From assembly GCA_033980235.1 (NCBI GenBank), contig CM067067.1, forward strand, positions 18,667,239-18,731,238: a stretch of DNA of 64,000 nucleotides, given 5' to 3'. This stretch comes from Diadema setosum. Lineage: Eukaryota > Echinodermata > Echinoidea > Diadematoida > Diadematidae. The stretch's first letter is position 1, and every line of letters starts with the position of its first letter. The translations under genes and the position numbers were made by a program. Positions 49,522-59,700 of the stretch are shown here, one piece after another. The notes beneath the pieces are model-generated. The model was not told where the DNA came from and ran no database searches. It was given only the letters and a program-made list of their open reading frames with translations.

Positions 49522-50302
49522 TACATCCACTCCTTAGGGAGCCTGGTGGCAAAGACCTAATATCATATCAGATCTATGTAATTATCCCATTTATTCTTGA
49601 AATGATGTGGAAATTTGCATAATTATCTTCCAATATGCCTTGCAGTTGATTTTGCCCAATATGGAGAAATACCATCCAACCTCAACAAATTATCATATGG
49701 GAAAAGTATGAAACACTTTATTTTAGCATGGCATTGTCCCCAAAATGATACTGATGCGACTGCTCGTATTTTAATACAAAGGGTCCCTTTTCATACTTTT
49801 TTTTTCTGCCAACTTCATATACTATATAGTGTTGTTTTGTGCATGGAGCAATTTTTCACTCCTACGGATTCATTCATCACACAACTTTATGGTGGATACA
49901 ACAATGCGTGCCATTTCAGCTGTCACTACAAAATGGTTTGACACATTCCTGAACAGGTTATTTATTCATTCACTCATTTTTCTTTTAAATGTATCAGTTT
50001 TTCTTTATTTACTCAGCAGCTGTGCCTTTCTGAACTCTATTATTTGTCCTATGAACTTCCCTGTTAGACAATTTTAAAGGGAGGCATATCTTTTTTGTAC
50101 GTTGAACTGATCATTGGGCGTCATTTAGGTTATGCGTGCTTGCCACCAAGAAATATTAATTTTCTCTTCAGAAATAGAGCAAGCTTTAAGATGGAGAATA
50201 ATGTATACTCTGTCCTGCATTTCTCATACTAGTTTTTATGGATTTCCATTAAGTTGTATCGGGTCCTCTGCAAGGATGTATGACCTAATAAAGACTTCCA
50301 TG

Positions 50303-50586
50303 TAATGTAAAAGCTGTTATTTCTGTGAGGATTTCAATCATTTTCGCATATTTTGCAAATCACTGTTTGGGCCACAAATTTATTAACATTCATGAATATC
50401 ACCTCCTGATCTTGATCATGTTAAATTTGTGAAGTGACTGGACAGGCATCAGTGCACTTATGATAGCCTCAATCTTAAATCATGAGTAGCAACATCTTGC
50501 AAAAAAAAAAAAAAAAAAAAAAAAAAGTCTTTTACCTCATCATTCGTGAAAGTATCTGTTCATGAAAATAACAGCTTTTACAGTAT
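50303..50586. mobile_element. Short foldback (MITE-like) element with internal poly(A)
   Basis: The left end TAATGTAAAAGCTGTTATTT and the reverse complement of the right end TACTGTAAAAGCTGTTATTT are inverted repeats; TA is at both edges. A 26-base A run lies off-centre at 50501-50526. Non-coding. Confidence 0.72.
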
Positions 50587-51993
50587 CATGATGTTTACAT
50601 TTATAGGTATTTTTCTTTTAAATATAAGACAGCTATCCATCCTACTACCTACCGCCCCCCCCTTTTCTTTCAGTTGATGAAGCCATTCTAATTATGGCAA
50701 GGAGGATAAGATTGAAGCTGCTGGTATTCATTTCACAATCTGACAGTGTAGTAGTGTATAGTAGTCAGAGCCTTGGATTTACTACCTGGTGATCATTGCT
50801 TTGGCCGCCACATCACTGAGAGAAGATAGAGGGGTCAAAACGTAACAGGTGCAACCAATTTATACCTGATTAATTACATACTGGTAGAGAGAATAAGTGA
50901 GAAAAAGGAGAGAGGGAGGGGGAGAGAGCGAGCATGAGTGAACATGCATTCATGACCTAATGACATTCTGTACAGCACTGGGTAGTAGTAAAAATGCCCG
51001 AAATTATGGCTCCGTCCTTTGTCAAACACGGAGGCCTGGCGAATGTTGCACCTGCTAATCAAATGTGCGTTGAATACAGTCGTTTGTGTCAGAGCTCATA
51101 TTATGTGTCACCTGCTGAAGGAAATTACGAGAGCAATAAGCTGACGCAGGTACAAATGTAATGGCAGATTTACAAGCTACACCCACTGTGCTATTTATAT
51201 GACAGTCTGTGTTCAATGCAGAAAAGAACCTTGTTGGTTTGATGTATGACAATTTGGAGTGATTTTGTGTAAATAGTAAAGTTGAGAGGTCAAACATCCT
51301 ATTTCATGTACATCTGATGTTGACTTACAGGCAAGAACAAAGTCAGAGATTATATAGCAGTTAGAAGAGCTAGACATATGAGCTAGTATGCATGGATGTA
51401 TGAAATGAAGAGGTGCAGCTGTGAAAAAACTGGTTGTTCAGATGTAAAACCATTGCATAAATTGAAACCATACAGAAGAGCACAGTAGATTGAGATTGTA
51501 ATGTTTAGGCAGAAAGAATAGTTTACATCATTGAAATTAATCCAGGAGTGCGTGAAATATGCAAAAATATATTCCCCTATATATTTGACAGTATACTGCA
51601 TGTGAATTCAGTCACAGATTTTCATCACACTCTTTCAAAAAACCTAATAGGACTTTTCATGGTTGACTGTGGATTTGCCATCGATTCAGATAAACAAATC
51701 AAGTCTGTTCCGCTCCAAAAATGATTTTGAATGCGATAAAGTGAGCATATTCAGTTGAAATTGATCAATTAAGAGCACAGACCATCACAAAACCCCTTTT
51801 TTATTCTTTAAAGAGGTGATTGATCAGCAAAAGCACTCCCACGTGGTCTACTGCTCAGAACAAAATGCATAGGAAGTACCCCAGCATCAAATGCTTGCCT
51901 TTTTTTTTTTGGATGGAATCAGATCTAGGACAATTGATAGCAGAGAATTTTTTGCTTACAACACACATACACACACACAAATACACATTCACA
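50587..51993. other. Non-coding interval
   Basis: No gene recognised. The last ~40 bases before the LTR element are a CA-rich simple repeat (51959-51985). Confidence 0.5.
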
Positions 51994-51996
51994 GTG

Positions 51997-52147
51997 CGCC
52001 AGTGGATAAAAGGAAGAAACCGTAGACGATTCGGATGAGGTTTGGATCTGATTTATTGCCGTGGCCGAGACAATCGACTACGGCATGCCAATTGTGTACA
52101 AACGTAGATTACTACATACACTGTATATAACACAACCAATACTGGCG
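51997..52147 (-). repeat. 3' LTR (151 bp)
   Basis: Identical to 56584-56734. The ends are CGCCAGT and ACTGGCG, a 7-bp inverted pair, rather than the usual TG...CA. Confidence 0.88.
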
Positions 52148-52150
52148 TGA

Positions 52151-52168
52151 CTTCTTCTTTCTTCCTCT
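52151..52168 (-). other. Polypurine tract next to the 3' LTR
   Basis: On the minus strand this reads AGAGGAAGAAAGAAGAAG, 18 purines ending three bases before the 3' LTR. That is where the plus-strand primer of LTR retrotransposons lies. Confidence 0.75.
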
Positions 52169-54419
52169 GTTCTCTGACAGCTTAATCATTACTTTCCATT
52201 CAACAATCAATCATATGTTTATACAACCTCAAAATTTGCCTCTGTTACAAACACTCTAAAAAACGGAAACTAACCACTAAGTAAAACCACAACTGAACAA
52301 TTAGCATATCACCCATCACTGTGATAACAATCACTATACTGTAGTTAATAAAACTATCGCTGTCAACAAACAATTGATAACCTTATGCATAAACACATTG
52401 ATCGTACAAACTATCAATATCCAACAAAAATCTTTACCATTTAACCTCTATATGCATGTACACTGTATATCGACACACAAATATAACTTGACTTGCTTTA
52501 TGATTTTCACAAAAAAACACAAAATCATCATATTCATGTAAACTACACTGTATGTGCATCAAACTTACCAACATCATATTGTTCCTAGATTTCTGATAAC
52601 AACTGAAAACAAATCACATTTCACAACAATCTCACTATTGTGTACTGTATCCCAATATCTTCTCTTCCCCCATTAATTAGTTAACTACGCTAACATGACA
52701 CTAATAAAGCATAACAAAATTGAAAAAAACCCATACATGTATATATGATAATCAGATACATAAACTATACACGGTCATCTGAATAAAACATGAAATTCTT
52801 CACTAAGTTAAGCACGTACAATGTACATGGTACTTATAAAAACATATCTGTACATGTATATGGATTGTAACATTAAACCAGTGCAGACGTGGAAAACACT
52901 TTTTTGTTTTCATAATCGTCCTGCTCAATAATAGTGGATAAACAATCCAGACAACCACACTATGTAAATATACATACCGGTAAATATGTTTAAGCTATAC
53001 ATACATGTATGTGTGCCAATCTTATGGGAAAATGAACACGACTGTGCTAATACGGGGTATGAGCATGATAACACTGCAAATCTGTAATACTGTACTGGAA
53101 ACATACAATGTAGGATACAGTCGTATGAGTCTAGTTTACATGTGTACCATGGACAGTAATCAGGTAGCAGGGAAGGTTGCCACCATTTATCAACATTAGT
53201 ACAAAAAACAACAAGAAAACTTATCAGAATTTTGATGTGCCATGCTTACAAAACAACATAGTAATAAATGTGTATACGACTGTTTATTATGTACTGGAAA
53301 GGGCGAACAGAAAAATACAAAAGTGTACTGTCTTTAAAAAAGTATACATACCAGTACATTCCACTCCTGTGTCCTATACATTAGGTCAATAAACAATCTA
53401 TGACTGTCAGTAAAAATAAATGACAAATAATATGAATTTTAGGCTAACTAAATACAACATCAGCATAAGATATTTGTATGTACTTGCACAGACTGCAAAA
53501 CAATATTATCAGATAGTGTGTGATTCAAAATGAAACTCTGGAGAAATGATAAACATTAAAATAACTAAAAGGCTTGTGCATTGCCATACACAGTCAACCG
53601 TATGTTGACATCAACCTTGCCAAAAATCGTACATATCCAGTCTATCTACATGTCTGATTAAATACAGGTATAAATGAAATACAGTATAGTACATACACTG
53701 TAGCTGCCATACAACTGTAGGAACAGTAAAAACAAAAAGGCACCATATTCCTACCCGATAGCCAAAATGGTAATAACTACAAAAACACACATCGCATCCT
53801 TAATCCAAAGGCCAAAAACCTTTCCTTGACAAAGATTCAGATCTCAAAAAATCACAACAGAAACTGTAAGAAAAAACGGATTAACAAAATTATCAAAACA
53901 TCAAATGATACCCAAAGAATTTCACAAAACGTAAGATTCACTATCGCAATGACAAAAAGGTGGGTACCGATATACAAACTACAATACATACAGCTGATGC
54001 ATGTGGAAAAATGTGAATCACAAAAACACACACATAACATTGTGCACCTATATACACACTACAAAACAAGGGTACAAAATACAACTTAAGTGATCACTTA
54101 ACCTGGAGGAGATAGGGGCATGGGAGGACCACGGGTTATCGCTGATGGGCGGGAGTCAGGGGGTGCTGAGGGATGGGGAATCCGGAGCACGCAGGGGAGT
54201 AGGACATCCATGATACCCACATCAACGAAGCCATGGGTAGGAGCTTGGGGATCATCAGATGAATGTTCAGTGGGGATCATCTGGTAGAATGCACGCGAAA
54301 CTCCATCATCGGGAGAGGGGGAGGGATCTCCTTTGGACCACAAACAGGACAGGCACGGGCCGTTGTGCCGTGGTGGGGCCTTCCAGGTTGGGTGTGTGTC
54401 ACGATCGGCGATGCCAACG
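52169..54419 (-). other. Untranslated 3' segment of the LTR element, G-poor on +
   Basis: About 2.25 kb between the ORF stop and the polypurine tract. From 52169 to about 54090 the + strand is rich in A and C and strikingly poor in G, so the element's sense RNA would be C-poor. No protein motif is seen. The 54098-54871 minus frame overlaps the end of the main ORF in another phase and may be a decayed or frameshifted extension. Confidence 0.6.
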
Positions 54420-54871
54420 TCATCCATAAGGGGGCGGAGGCGAACAGCATTGTTGTAGGCGGTAGAACCCTCTGGGTGGATCTTGGGGACCATGTTGAAG
54501 ACCATCATGAACTGGTGAACTGTCTCGCGGCGTGCAAGAGGGAGAGGCATCAGCAGGAGTGAGGTATTTGCCAGGAGGAGAACCCGTAGAAGATGGTACT
54601 TCACCCTGGACTGGCTGATGGGCAAATGTCGCGGTTGTCTCCTCCACACAGGCGGAACCATGGCTAGCACAAAGTCGATCGATGCCAAATACACGTATGT
54701 CCATGTGGGTTGACACCTTGGGTAGAGGGACATGGTCTGTGACAGGAAGAGTGTCCTCACCTGACTGACTGGGAAGAAGCTTGGAGAAACCTTGAGGTAA
54801 GGTAGCTTCCACAAACTGGTACTGCTCATTGTGACTTTGAGGATCACTGTAGGTATTACACGAATTGTCAA
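54098..54871 (-). pseudogene. Overlapping frame at the 3' end of the LTR element ORF
   Basis: A 257-codon frame in a different phase from the main ORF, overlapping its last ~450 bases and extending ~320 bases beyond its stop. The part beyond the stop has ordinary amino-acid composition, with a CLSC motif and Pro-rich ends. This could mean the main frame was once longer and was shifted near its 3' end, or it could be chance. No domain is recognised. Confidence 0.3.
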
Positions 54872-56408
54872 TGGATGTGTATTGACCTTGGTTGTTAGGC
54901 TGTGAGTGTATGTGTGAATTCACTTGTGGTTGGTGTGAAGTGTCTGTGAATGTATTGTCAATGTCGGCGTGAGGGTTTGTATTGCCCATGACAATGTTTG
55001 TGCTAGACTCAGTGAAGAGAGTAACAGAGCTAGGCTCAGTGAAGGGAGGAACAGAGTTCGGCTCAGCGGAGGGAGGACCAGAGCTGGGCTCAGTAGAGGG
55101 AGGACCAGAGCTAGGCTCAGTAGAGGGAGGAACAGAGCGAGGCTCAGTGAAGAGAGGACCAGAGCGAGGCTCAGTAGAGGGAGGACCAGAGCTGGGCTCA
55201 GTAGAGGGAGGAACAGAGCGAGGCTCAGTGAAGAGAGGACCAAAGCGAGGCTCAGTGAAGGGAGGAATAGAGCTGTGCTCAATGAAGGGAGGAACAGAGC
55301 TGGGCTCAGTGAAGGGAGGAACAGAGCTGTGCTCAATGAAGGGAGGAACAGAGCAGGGCTCAGTGGAGGGAGTAACAGAGCTTGGCTCAGTGGAAGGAAT
55401 GGCCATAATGGGACTCTCAACATCACCACAGACTTCAATGCCAACCGCACCTGTAGGATCAAAAGTCCATGAATCACAGTCAGAATTTGTCCCATATTTC
55501 TGTTCACACTCAAACCAAATGCCTTTGTCCACAGCAGTGATCTCATTCTGTCCATCATCATAATTCAGTAACACACACTCTATTTCTTCATCTTCAGTAT
55601 TCCACATCTCACATTCAAACCCTGGATCTTGCACTTTTGCCTCTTTCACCATTAAGCCTACAGCAACACCTTCAGGCTGTATGTTGTGCGGCTTACACTC
55701 TGCTTCAGCATCCTCTGTACATTCCATCTCACACTCAAACTCATTGTAATCATGCGCACGTATCTCCTTCTCCATTACACAGACATGAACGGCTTGTGCG
55801 TGAGGAGTATTACGTGAATCATAGCCAGCAGATCGATCGCTGGTACTATAAGTGTACATAGTATCATCTCCAAACATAATCTGACCTTTCGAGGGACGAA
55901 CAGCAATATCATTTTGCTCCATGAAATCTGCACCTGCGAGCACATCTACACCGTCATTCATCACATGATCATCCACAACGAAACCGTTAAACATCAAGTC
56001 ACACTCATAGTGGTACAATGTACACGAAACAATACCAACAATATCAACCTCTGGAAGATCACCCGAGTGACCAATGGGTGCATCAATGTAATCCTCATAT
56101 CCAGACCCATCGACAAGGATTTCTAAACCAAGCATATCAGCTGCAGTTTCACTGATCAGACTACAGACAGAGCCACTTCGAACTTCAACCTGTATCTGAT
56201 TATCCTTCCCTTGCCCTGTAGCAGGGAAGTGTGGAGGTTCACGTTTTGTCGCGTCTGACAACGCGGATTGCTGGCCAAGGCCAACCTGCTGGCCCGCGGG
56301 ACACCTTCGCTTGGGTGCCTCAGCGGCCGGGGCTGCCCGTCGCTGCATTGACGGGGAGCCGGTGGACCCGGCCACGGCGGCGCATCGCTTCGTTGATGCA
56401 ACGTGCAT
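54420..56408 (-). CDS. LTR element ORF: retropepsin-like domain plus 9-residue repeats
   Basis: 662 codons from an ATG at 56408. Residues 1-70 are basic and Ala/Pro-rich with no zinc knuckle visible. Residues ~70-200 resemble a retroviral-type aspartic protease: VEVRSGSVCSLISETAADML, where families have a D-S/T-G catalytic triplet, later VLAGADFMEQNDIAVRP and QIMFGD. The catalytic Asp position is Arg77 (codon CGA), so proteolysis is doubtful. Residues ~200-330 are acidic with repeated FECEM/ECE motifs. Residues ~334-468 are about fifteen 9-residue units of the TEPSSVPPF type. The C-terminal ~190 residues are polar, with no known domain. The open frame through a recent element suggests it may still be translated. 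It could be a Gag-Pro remnant or a new structural protein. Confidence 0.7.
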   Translation of the reverse strand: MHVASTKRCAAVAGSTGSPSMQRRAAPAAEAPKRRCPAGQQVGLGQQSALSDATKREPPHFPATGQGKDNQIQVEVRSGSVCSLISETAADMLGLEILVDGSGYEDYIDAPIGHSGDLPEVDIVGIVSCTLYHYECDLMFNGFVVDDHVMNDGVDVLAGADFMEQNDIAVRPSKGQIMFGDDTMYTYSTSDRSAGYDSRNTPHAQAVHVCVMEKEIRAHDYNEFECEMECTEDAEAECKPHNIQPEGVAVGLMVKEAKVQDPGFECEMWNTEDEEIECVLLNYDDGQNEITAVDKGIWFECEQKYGTNSDCDSWTFDPTGAVGIEVCGDVESPIMAIPSTEPSSVTPSTEPCSVPPFIEHSSVPPFTEPSSVPPFIEHSSIPPFTEPRFGPLFTEPRSVPPSTEPSSGPPSTEPRSGPLFTEPRSVPPSTEPSSGPPSTEPSSGPPSAEPNSVPPFTEPSSVTLFTESSTNIVMGNTNPHADIDNTFTDTSHQPQVNSHIHSQPNNQGQYTSIDNSCNTYSDPQSHNEQYQFVEATLPQGFSKLLPSQSGEDTLPVTDHVPLPKVSTHMDIRVFGIDRLCASHGSACVEETTATFAHQPVQGEVPSSTGSPPGKYLTPADASPSCTPRDSSPVHDGLQHGPQDPPRGFYRLQQCCSPPPPYG
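55003..55407 (-). repeat. 27-bp coding minisatellite, about 15 units
   Basis: The region is tiled by 27-base units typified on + by GAGCTGGGCTCAGTAGAGGG plus seven bases, 405 bases in all. Units are variants of a few types, some repeated in pairs, which points to local duplication. The 27-base length preserves all frames, so both strands stay open here; only the minus frame belonging to the 662-codon ORF is taken as real. Confidence 0.88.
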
Positions 56409-56573
56409 ATCACTACATGGGACTACACACTATAAATCGCCCAAATACTGTATACGTCACCCGAATTATCACTGTAAATTACAACAGAACGCCTACTCCT
56501 GCGTATATCAGGCGAGATTCTCCTTTCTCTTGGACTAGGGTAGAGCAAATTAGTGGCGTTAAATTCGCATCCA

Positions 56574-56583
56574 GCTGCCACCA
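56574..56583 (-). other. Primer binding site of the LTR element
   Basis: The + strand reads GCTGCCACCA directly against the 5' LTR, equal to the 3' end of animal tRNA-Leu (AAG/UAG type) with its added CCA. The tRNA would therefore pair with the element RNA here for 10 bases. The tRNA assignment is from memory of acceptor-stem sequences. Confidence 0.7.
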
Positions 56584-56734
56584 CGCCAGTGGATAAAAGG
56601 AAGAAACCGTAGACGATTCGGATGAGGTTTGGATCTGATTTATTGCCGTGGCCGAGACAATCGACTACGGCATGCCAATTGTGTACAAACGTAGATTACT
56701 ACATACACTGTATATAACACAACCAATACTGGCG
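56584..56734 (-). repeat. 5' LTR (151 bp)
   Basis: Identical to the 3' LTR. On the minus strand it has a TATATA box near 56717-56711 and an AATAAA at 56644-56639, the expected promoter and polyadenylation signals. It is short for an LTR. Confidence 0.85.
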
Positions 56735-59700
56735 GTGAAAAAACAGTTGTTATTGCCTGGTAGCAGGACAGAACACTGACATAACAGAGAAAAAGGTACA
56801 GAAAGTTGTTTTCAGACATCATGCATCATTCCAAATTGAACAGGAAACTTGTAAGCTGAAAACAAGTCAAAATCCTTTTTGATTTCATTCGCCGAGTTGG
56901 TCGTAGATGTTGTATAACGACAGTAGCACAATAACATCACTTGCTGAAAGGACTTCATACCTACAGAAAGTTGATTCCTGAAAAAGGACAGATAGACCAG
57001 ATCGCAGACGGCAGCGAGCTGTAGGAAGGTAATATGATTTTTAATGATGTGAAACAGAAAATTCATCTTCCGTTATTCAATAAAGATATTTAGATTATGC
57101 TTGTTGTGTAGCTGTTGTTTAGGCTTCAACGTTTGTGTATATTTGTGTGTATCAGTGGATGCTATCTTTTTTTTTTTCTTTTGAAGATGAAATGAGATCT
57201 GATTGATTGATCCATTGTTAGCATATAGAAGATCATTTGGGGGTTAAGCTTTTTTGGAGGACGGAAAGAGAGAGGGGAAAAGTGAATGCCTTCGGGCGGA
57301 CATTTCATAATGCATATCTCTGCACTTTCAGCGAGAATCTCTTGAGGAACGTGCAGTTGGGTTTTTTGACCTCACAAATTGGCAACTAATGTTGTCCACC
57401 CCCATCTGGGTGCCTTAGATGAAGGGGGGGGGGGGAGGACATGACAGAGAGGGGGAACAAAGCGTTGCTGCTGATCTCACTGCAAACAGAGTAAATTGTT
57501 TTCGTAAGAAAAAAAAAAGGGGGAAAAGAATTCCTCATGCAGGACCAAATAATGCCCCCTGGTAATTCTCTTTTTGGATGGTATTCTATCGGGACAATCT
57601 CGCTCACAAAGCGACGGTAAGAGACATGGAGCCGAGGATGATCTTCCATCCTTACGTCAAAAGATGAAATGTCTGCGTCCGTGCCATTTTCGAGGATACG
57701 AGAGGAGAATTAGCGGTGGAAGAGTTGAAATTACTCTTGCGCTGGATAGGAAATGATGTCCACTTTCTGATTAGCGTGGATTACTCGCCTTATGAATTAT
57801 TTTTGGTGGGGGGGGGGTGGAGGGAGGGACGATGAGTTGTAAGGAAATGACCAAAGACTTGGTTCATGATTGCAGTGAGTAGGGAAAGGGAATTTAGCCA
57901 TAATTTGGGGAAATCTTTTTATCTGTGGAGGTTTCTCTTTCCTTCCTGCTATGCTTCATTAAAAAGATATGCTTTTCCCTCAAAAGTGATTATGATCCTG
58001 GAAATTGACCCTTAATGGACGAGTAATGCTGGGGGCCAAATTGGGCAATCAGTGACCAAATAAATGTAATGTACAAGAGTTTGTTGTATGCCATGGTAAA
58101 ACAGTGTGTGATAAAAAAAAATCCAGGCTTAGGTGTCTTCGTTGCAAATCTATCAGAACTTTATCGAACGTTCAGTAGGCATTATAATGTTGATGATGTT
58201 GGGATTGGTAATGTATAGGATGTTCCGTGACTCATAAATTAAAAGCTGTTCTGTAAAGAAAAAAAAAAGGAATCTTACTGGAATTCAATCAAGTGTGCAG
58301 TTTTCTACTCAGTAGGGATATAGAAAGAAAGTGAACAAGAAGCGCATACACAGAGGAATTCTAGAGGAAGTTTTTTTTTTTTTTTTTTTAAGATTGAGGT
58401 TTCAGTTACGTCTTAACTGACATCTACAAGCATGCCGTTTGAATAGTACTTGAAACTGTCTGTGCAAACACTAATTTCGTTCTGTCTGTCCATGAGTGAT
58501 TGGTGCGCATTGTTGCTCACATGAACATTCCTGGATTACTTTCTACTTTGCACAGAAATATATACTCCAGCAAATACCAGCATCCTTGTGGTGTATCATG
58601 ATAGTCTGTTCAGCAGTCACAGGGCAGTGTCTAGAACTGTAACATGTTCAAAAGGGAATTATTGTACTTTTTGAACCTGGTAGCTACCAACCAAAGTAGT
58701 ATATGATGCTTCCAAGTTCGCTATGGCCAAATCAGATAGCTATTGTTTTCATGGTCAGTCCTTGGACTGATTAATTTTTGTTCATCATATGTACAGTTGA
58801 GATGTTGTTTACCAGGTTTGATTAAGTTTAAGACTCTGTACCCTAGTACTGGCCCCCATGTCATAGTTTCCTGTCCCTTTTGAAGCCCTCATTTGGTTGT
58901 TAAGAGTGGGAGATCCCAAAAGTAATTTTCTTGTCACAGTCTTGTTTGAAAAGCATCTGAAAAGCTTAAGAGCCTATGGTTCGTAACTCCCATTTACTTC
59001 AGGAAGCAAATCTTTTCATACATGGGCGACTGGATGATGTATTCAGCATTTAGAGAAACAGAAGAATTTGAAGGAATACCTTTTTTTGTATCACTGCCAA
59101 TCCTACATTAAGTCTTATGTAAATTCAGTGCATGATTTGTTTTTTTTTTTTTTTCAGCGGATGCTATGTGCAGACAGAAGTTGGCTGTATATTGGAAGGC
59201 TTGTGAAAAGGGCCTGAAAGCCTCAAGGCCTATACGTTTTTAAAAGCACTCCTGTATTGGAAAAGAGAGAAGTTAAGTATTTGCTGTAGTTGCTTCTTTA
59301 AGACCATCAAGTGGCAGATGATGGCACACATGCGGCCAGTTAACCAGAAAATTTACAGAGAGTTTTTAAAGAGAAAGAAAGGCAGAGAGGTGGGGGCAAT
59401 AAAGAATAAAAGAGCTTGGGTAAACTGGAACCTTTGCTCTTGTTTGATAACCAAAGTTAGCCAAATCTGTTTGCGATGTGTGTATCAGTGAGGAAGCTAC
59501 TCCATGTCATGTCACGTTGGTACTACACCAGGATTTGCACAGGATTTGCCTGCTAAGATGTTGGTGTAGCAGCTTCTTAGCAAACTCTTTAGGCAAGAGG
59601 AAAGGAGGGGATGGGGCATAACAGAGAGACAGACATAACCACAAAAAAAAAAAGGAAAGGAAAAGAAAGTGAGAGAGGGTGCAAAGAGAATTAACTCCAC

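Larger units (their letters stand above)
51997..56734 (-). mobile_element. Non-autonomous LTR retrotransposon, minus strand, recently inserted
   Basis: Two 151-bp direct repeats that I found identical base for base (51997-52147 and 56584-56734) flank the element. In minus-strand order: 5' LTR, a primer binding site directly adjacent (TGGTGGCAGC, complement of 56574-56583), a ~175-base leader, a 662-codon ORF, about 2.25 kb without a gene, a polypurine tract (52151-52168), and the 3' LTR. GTG flanks both outer edges, a possible 3-bp target duplication. No RT, RNase H or integrase is present. Identical LTRs imply recent insertion, so mobilisation in trans by a relative is inferred. The layout fits a Ty3/Gypsy-type derivative. 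Confidence 0.85.

Noticed and set aside
54969..55563. Plus-strand ORFs of 167 and 193 codons and a minus ORF of 213 codons
   Set aside because: All arise from the 27-bp minisatellite, which is open in several frames. The 662-codon minus frame extends beyond the array into domain-like sequence and is the credible one.
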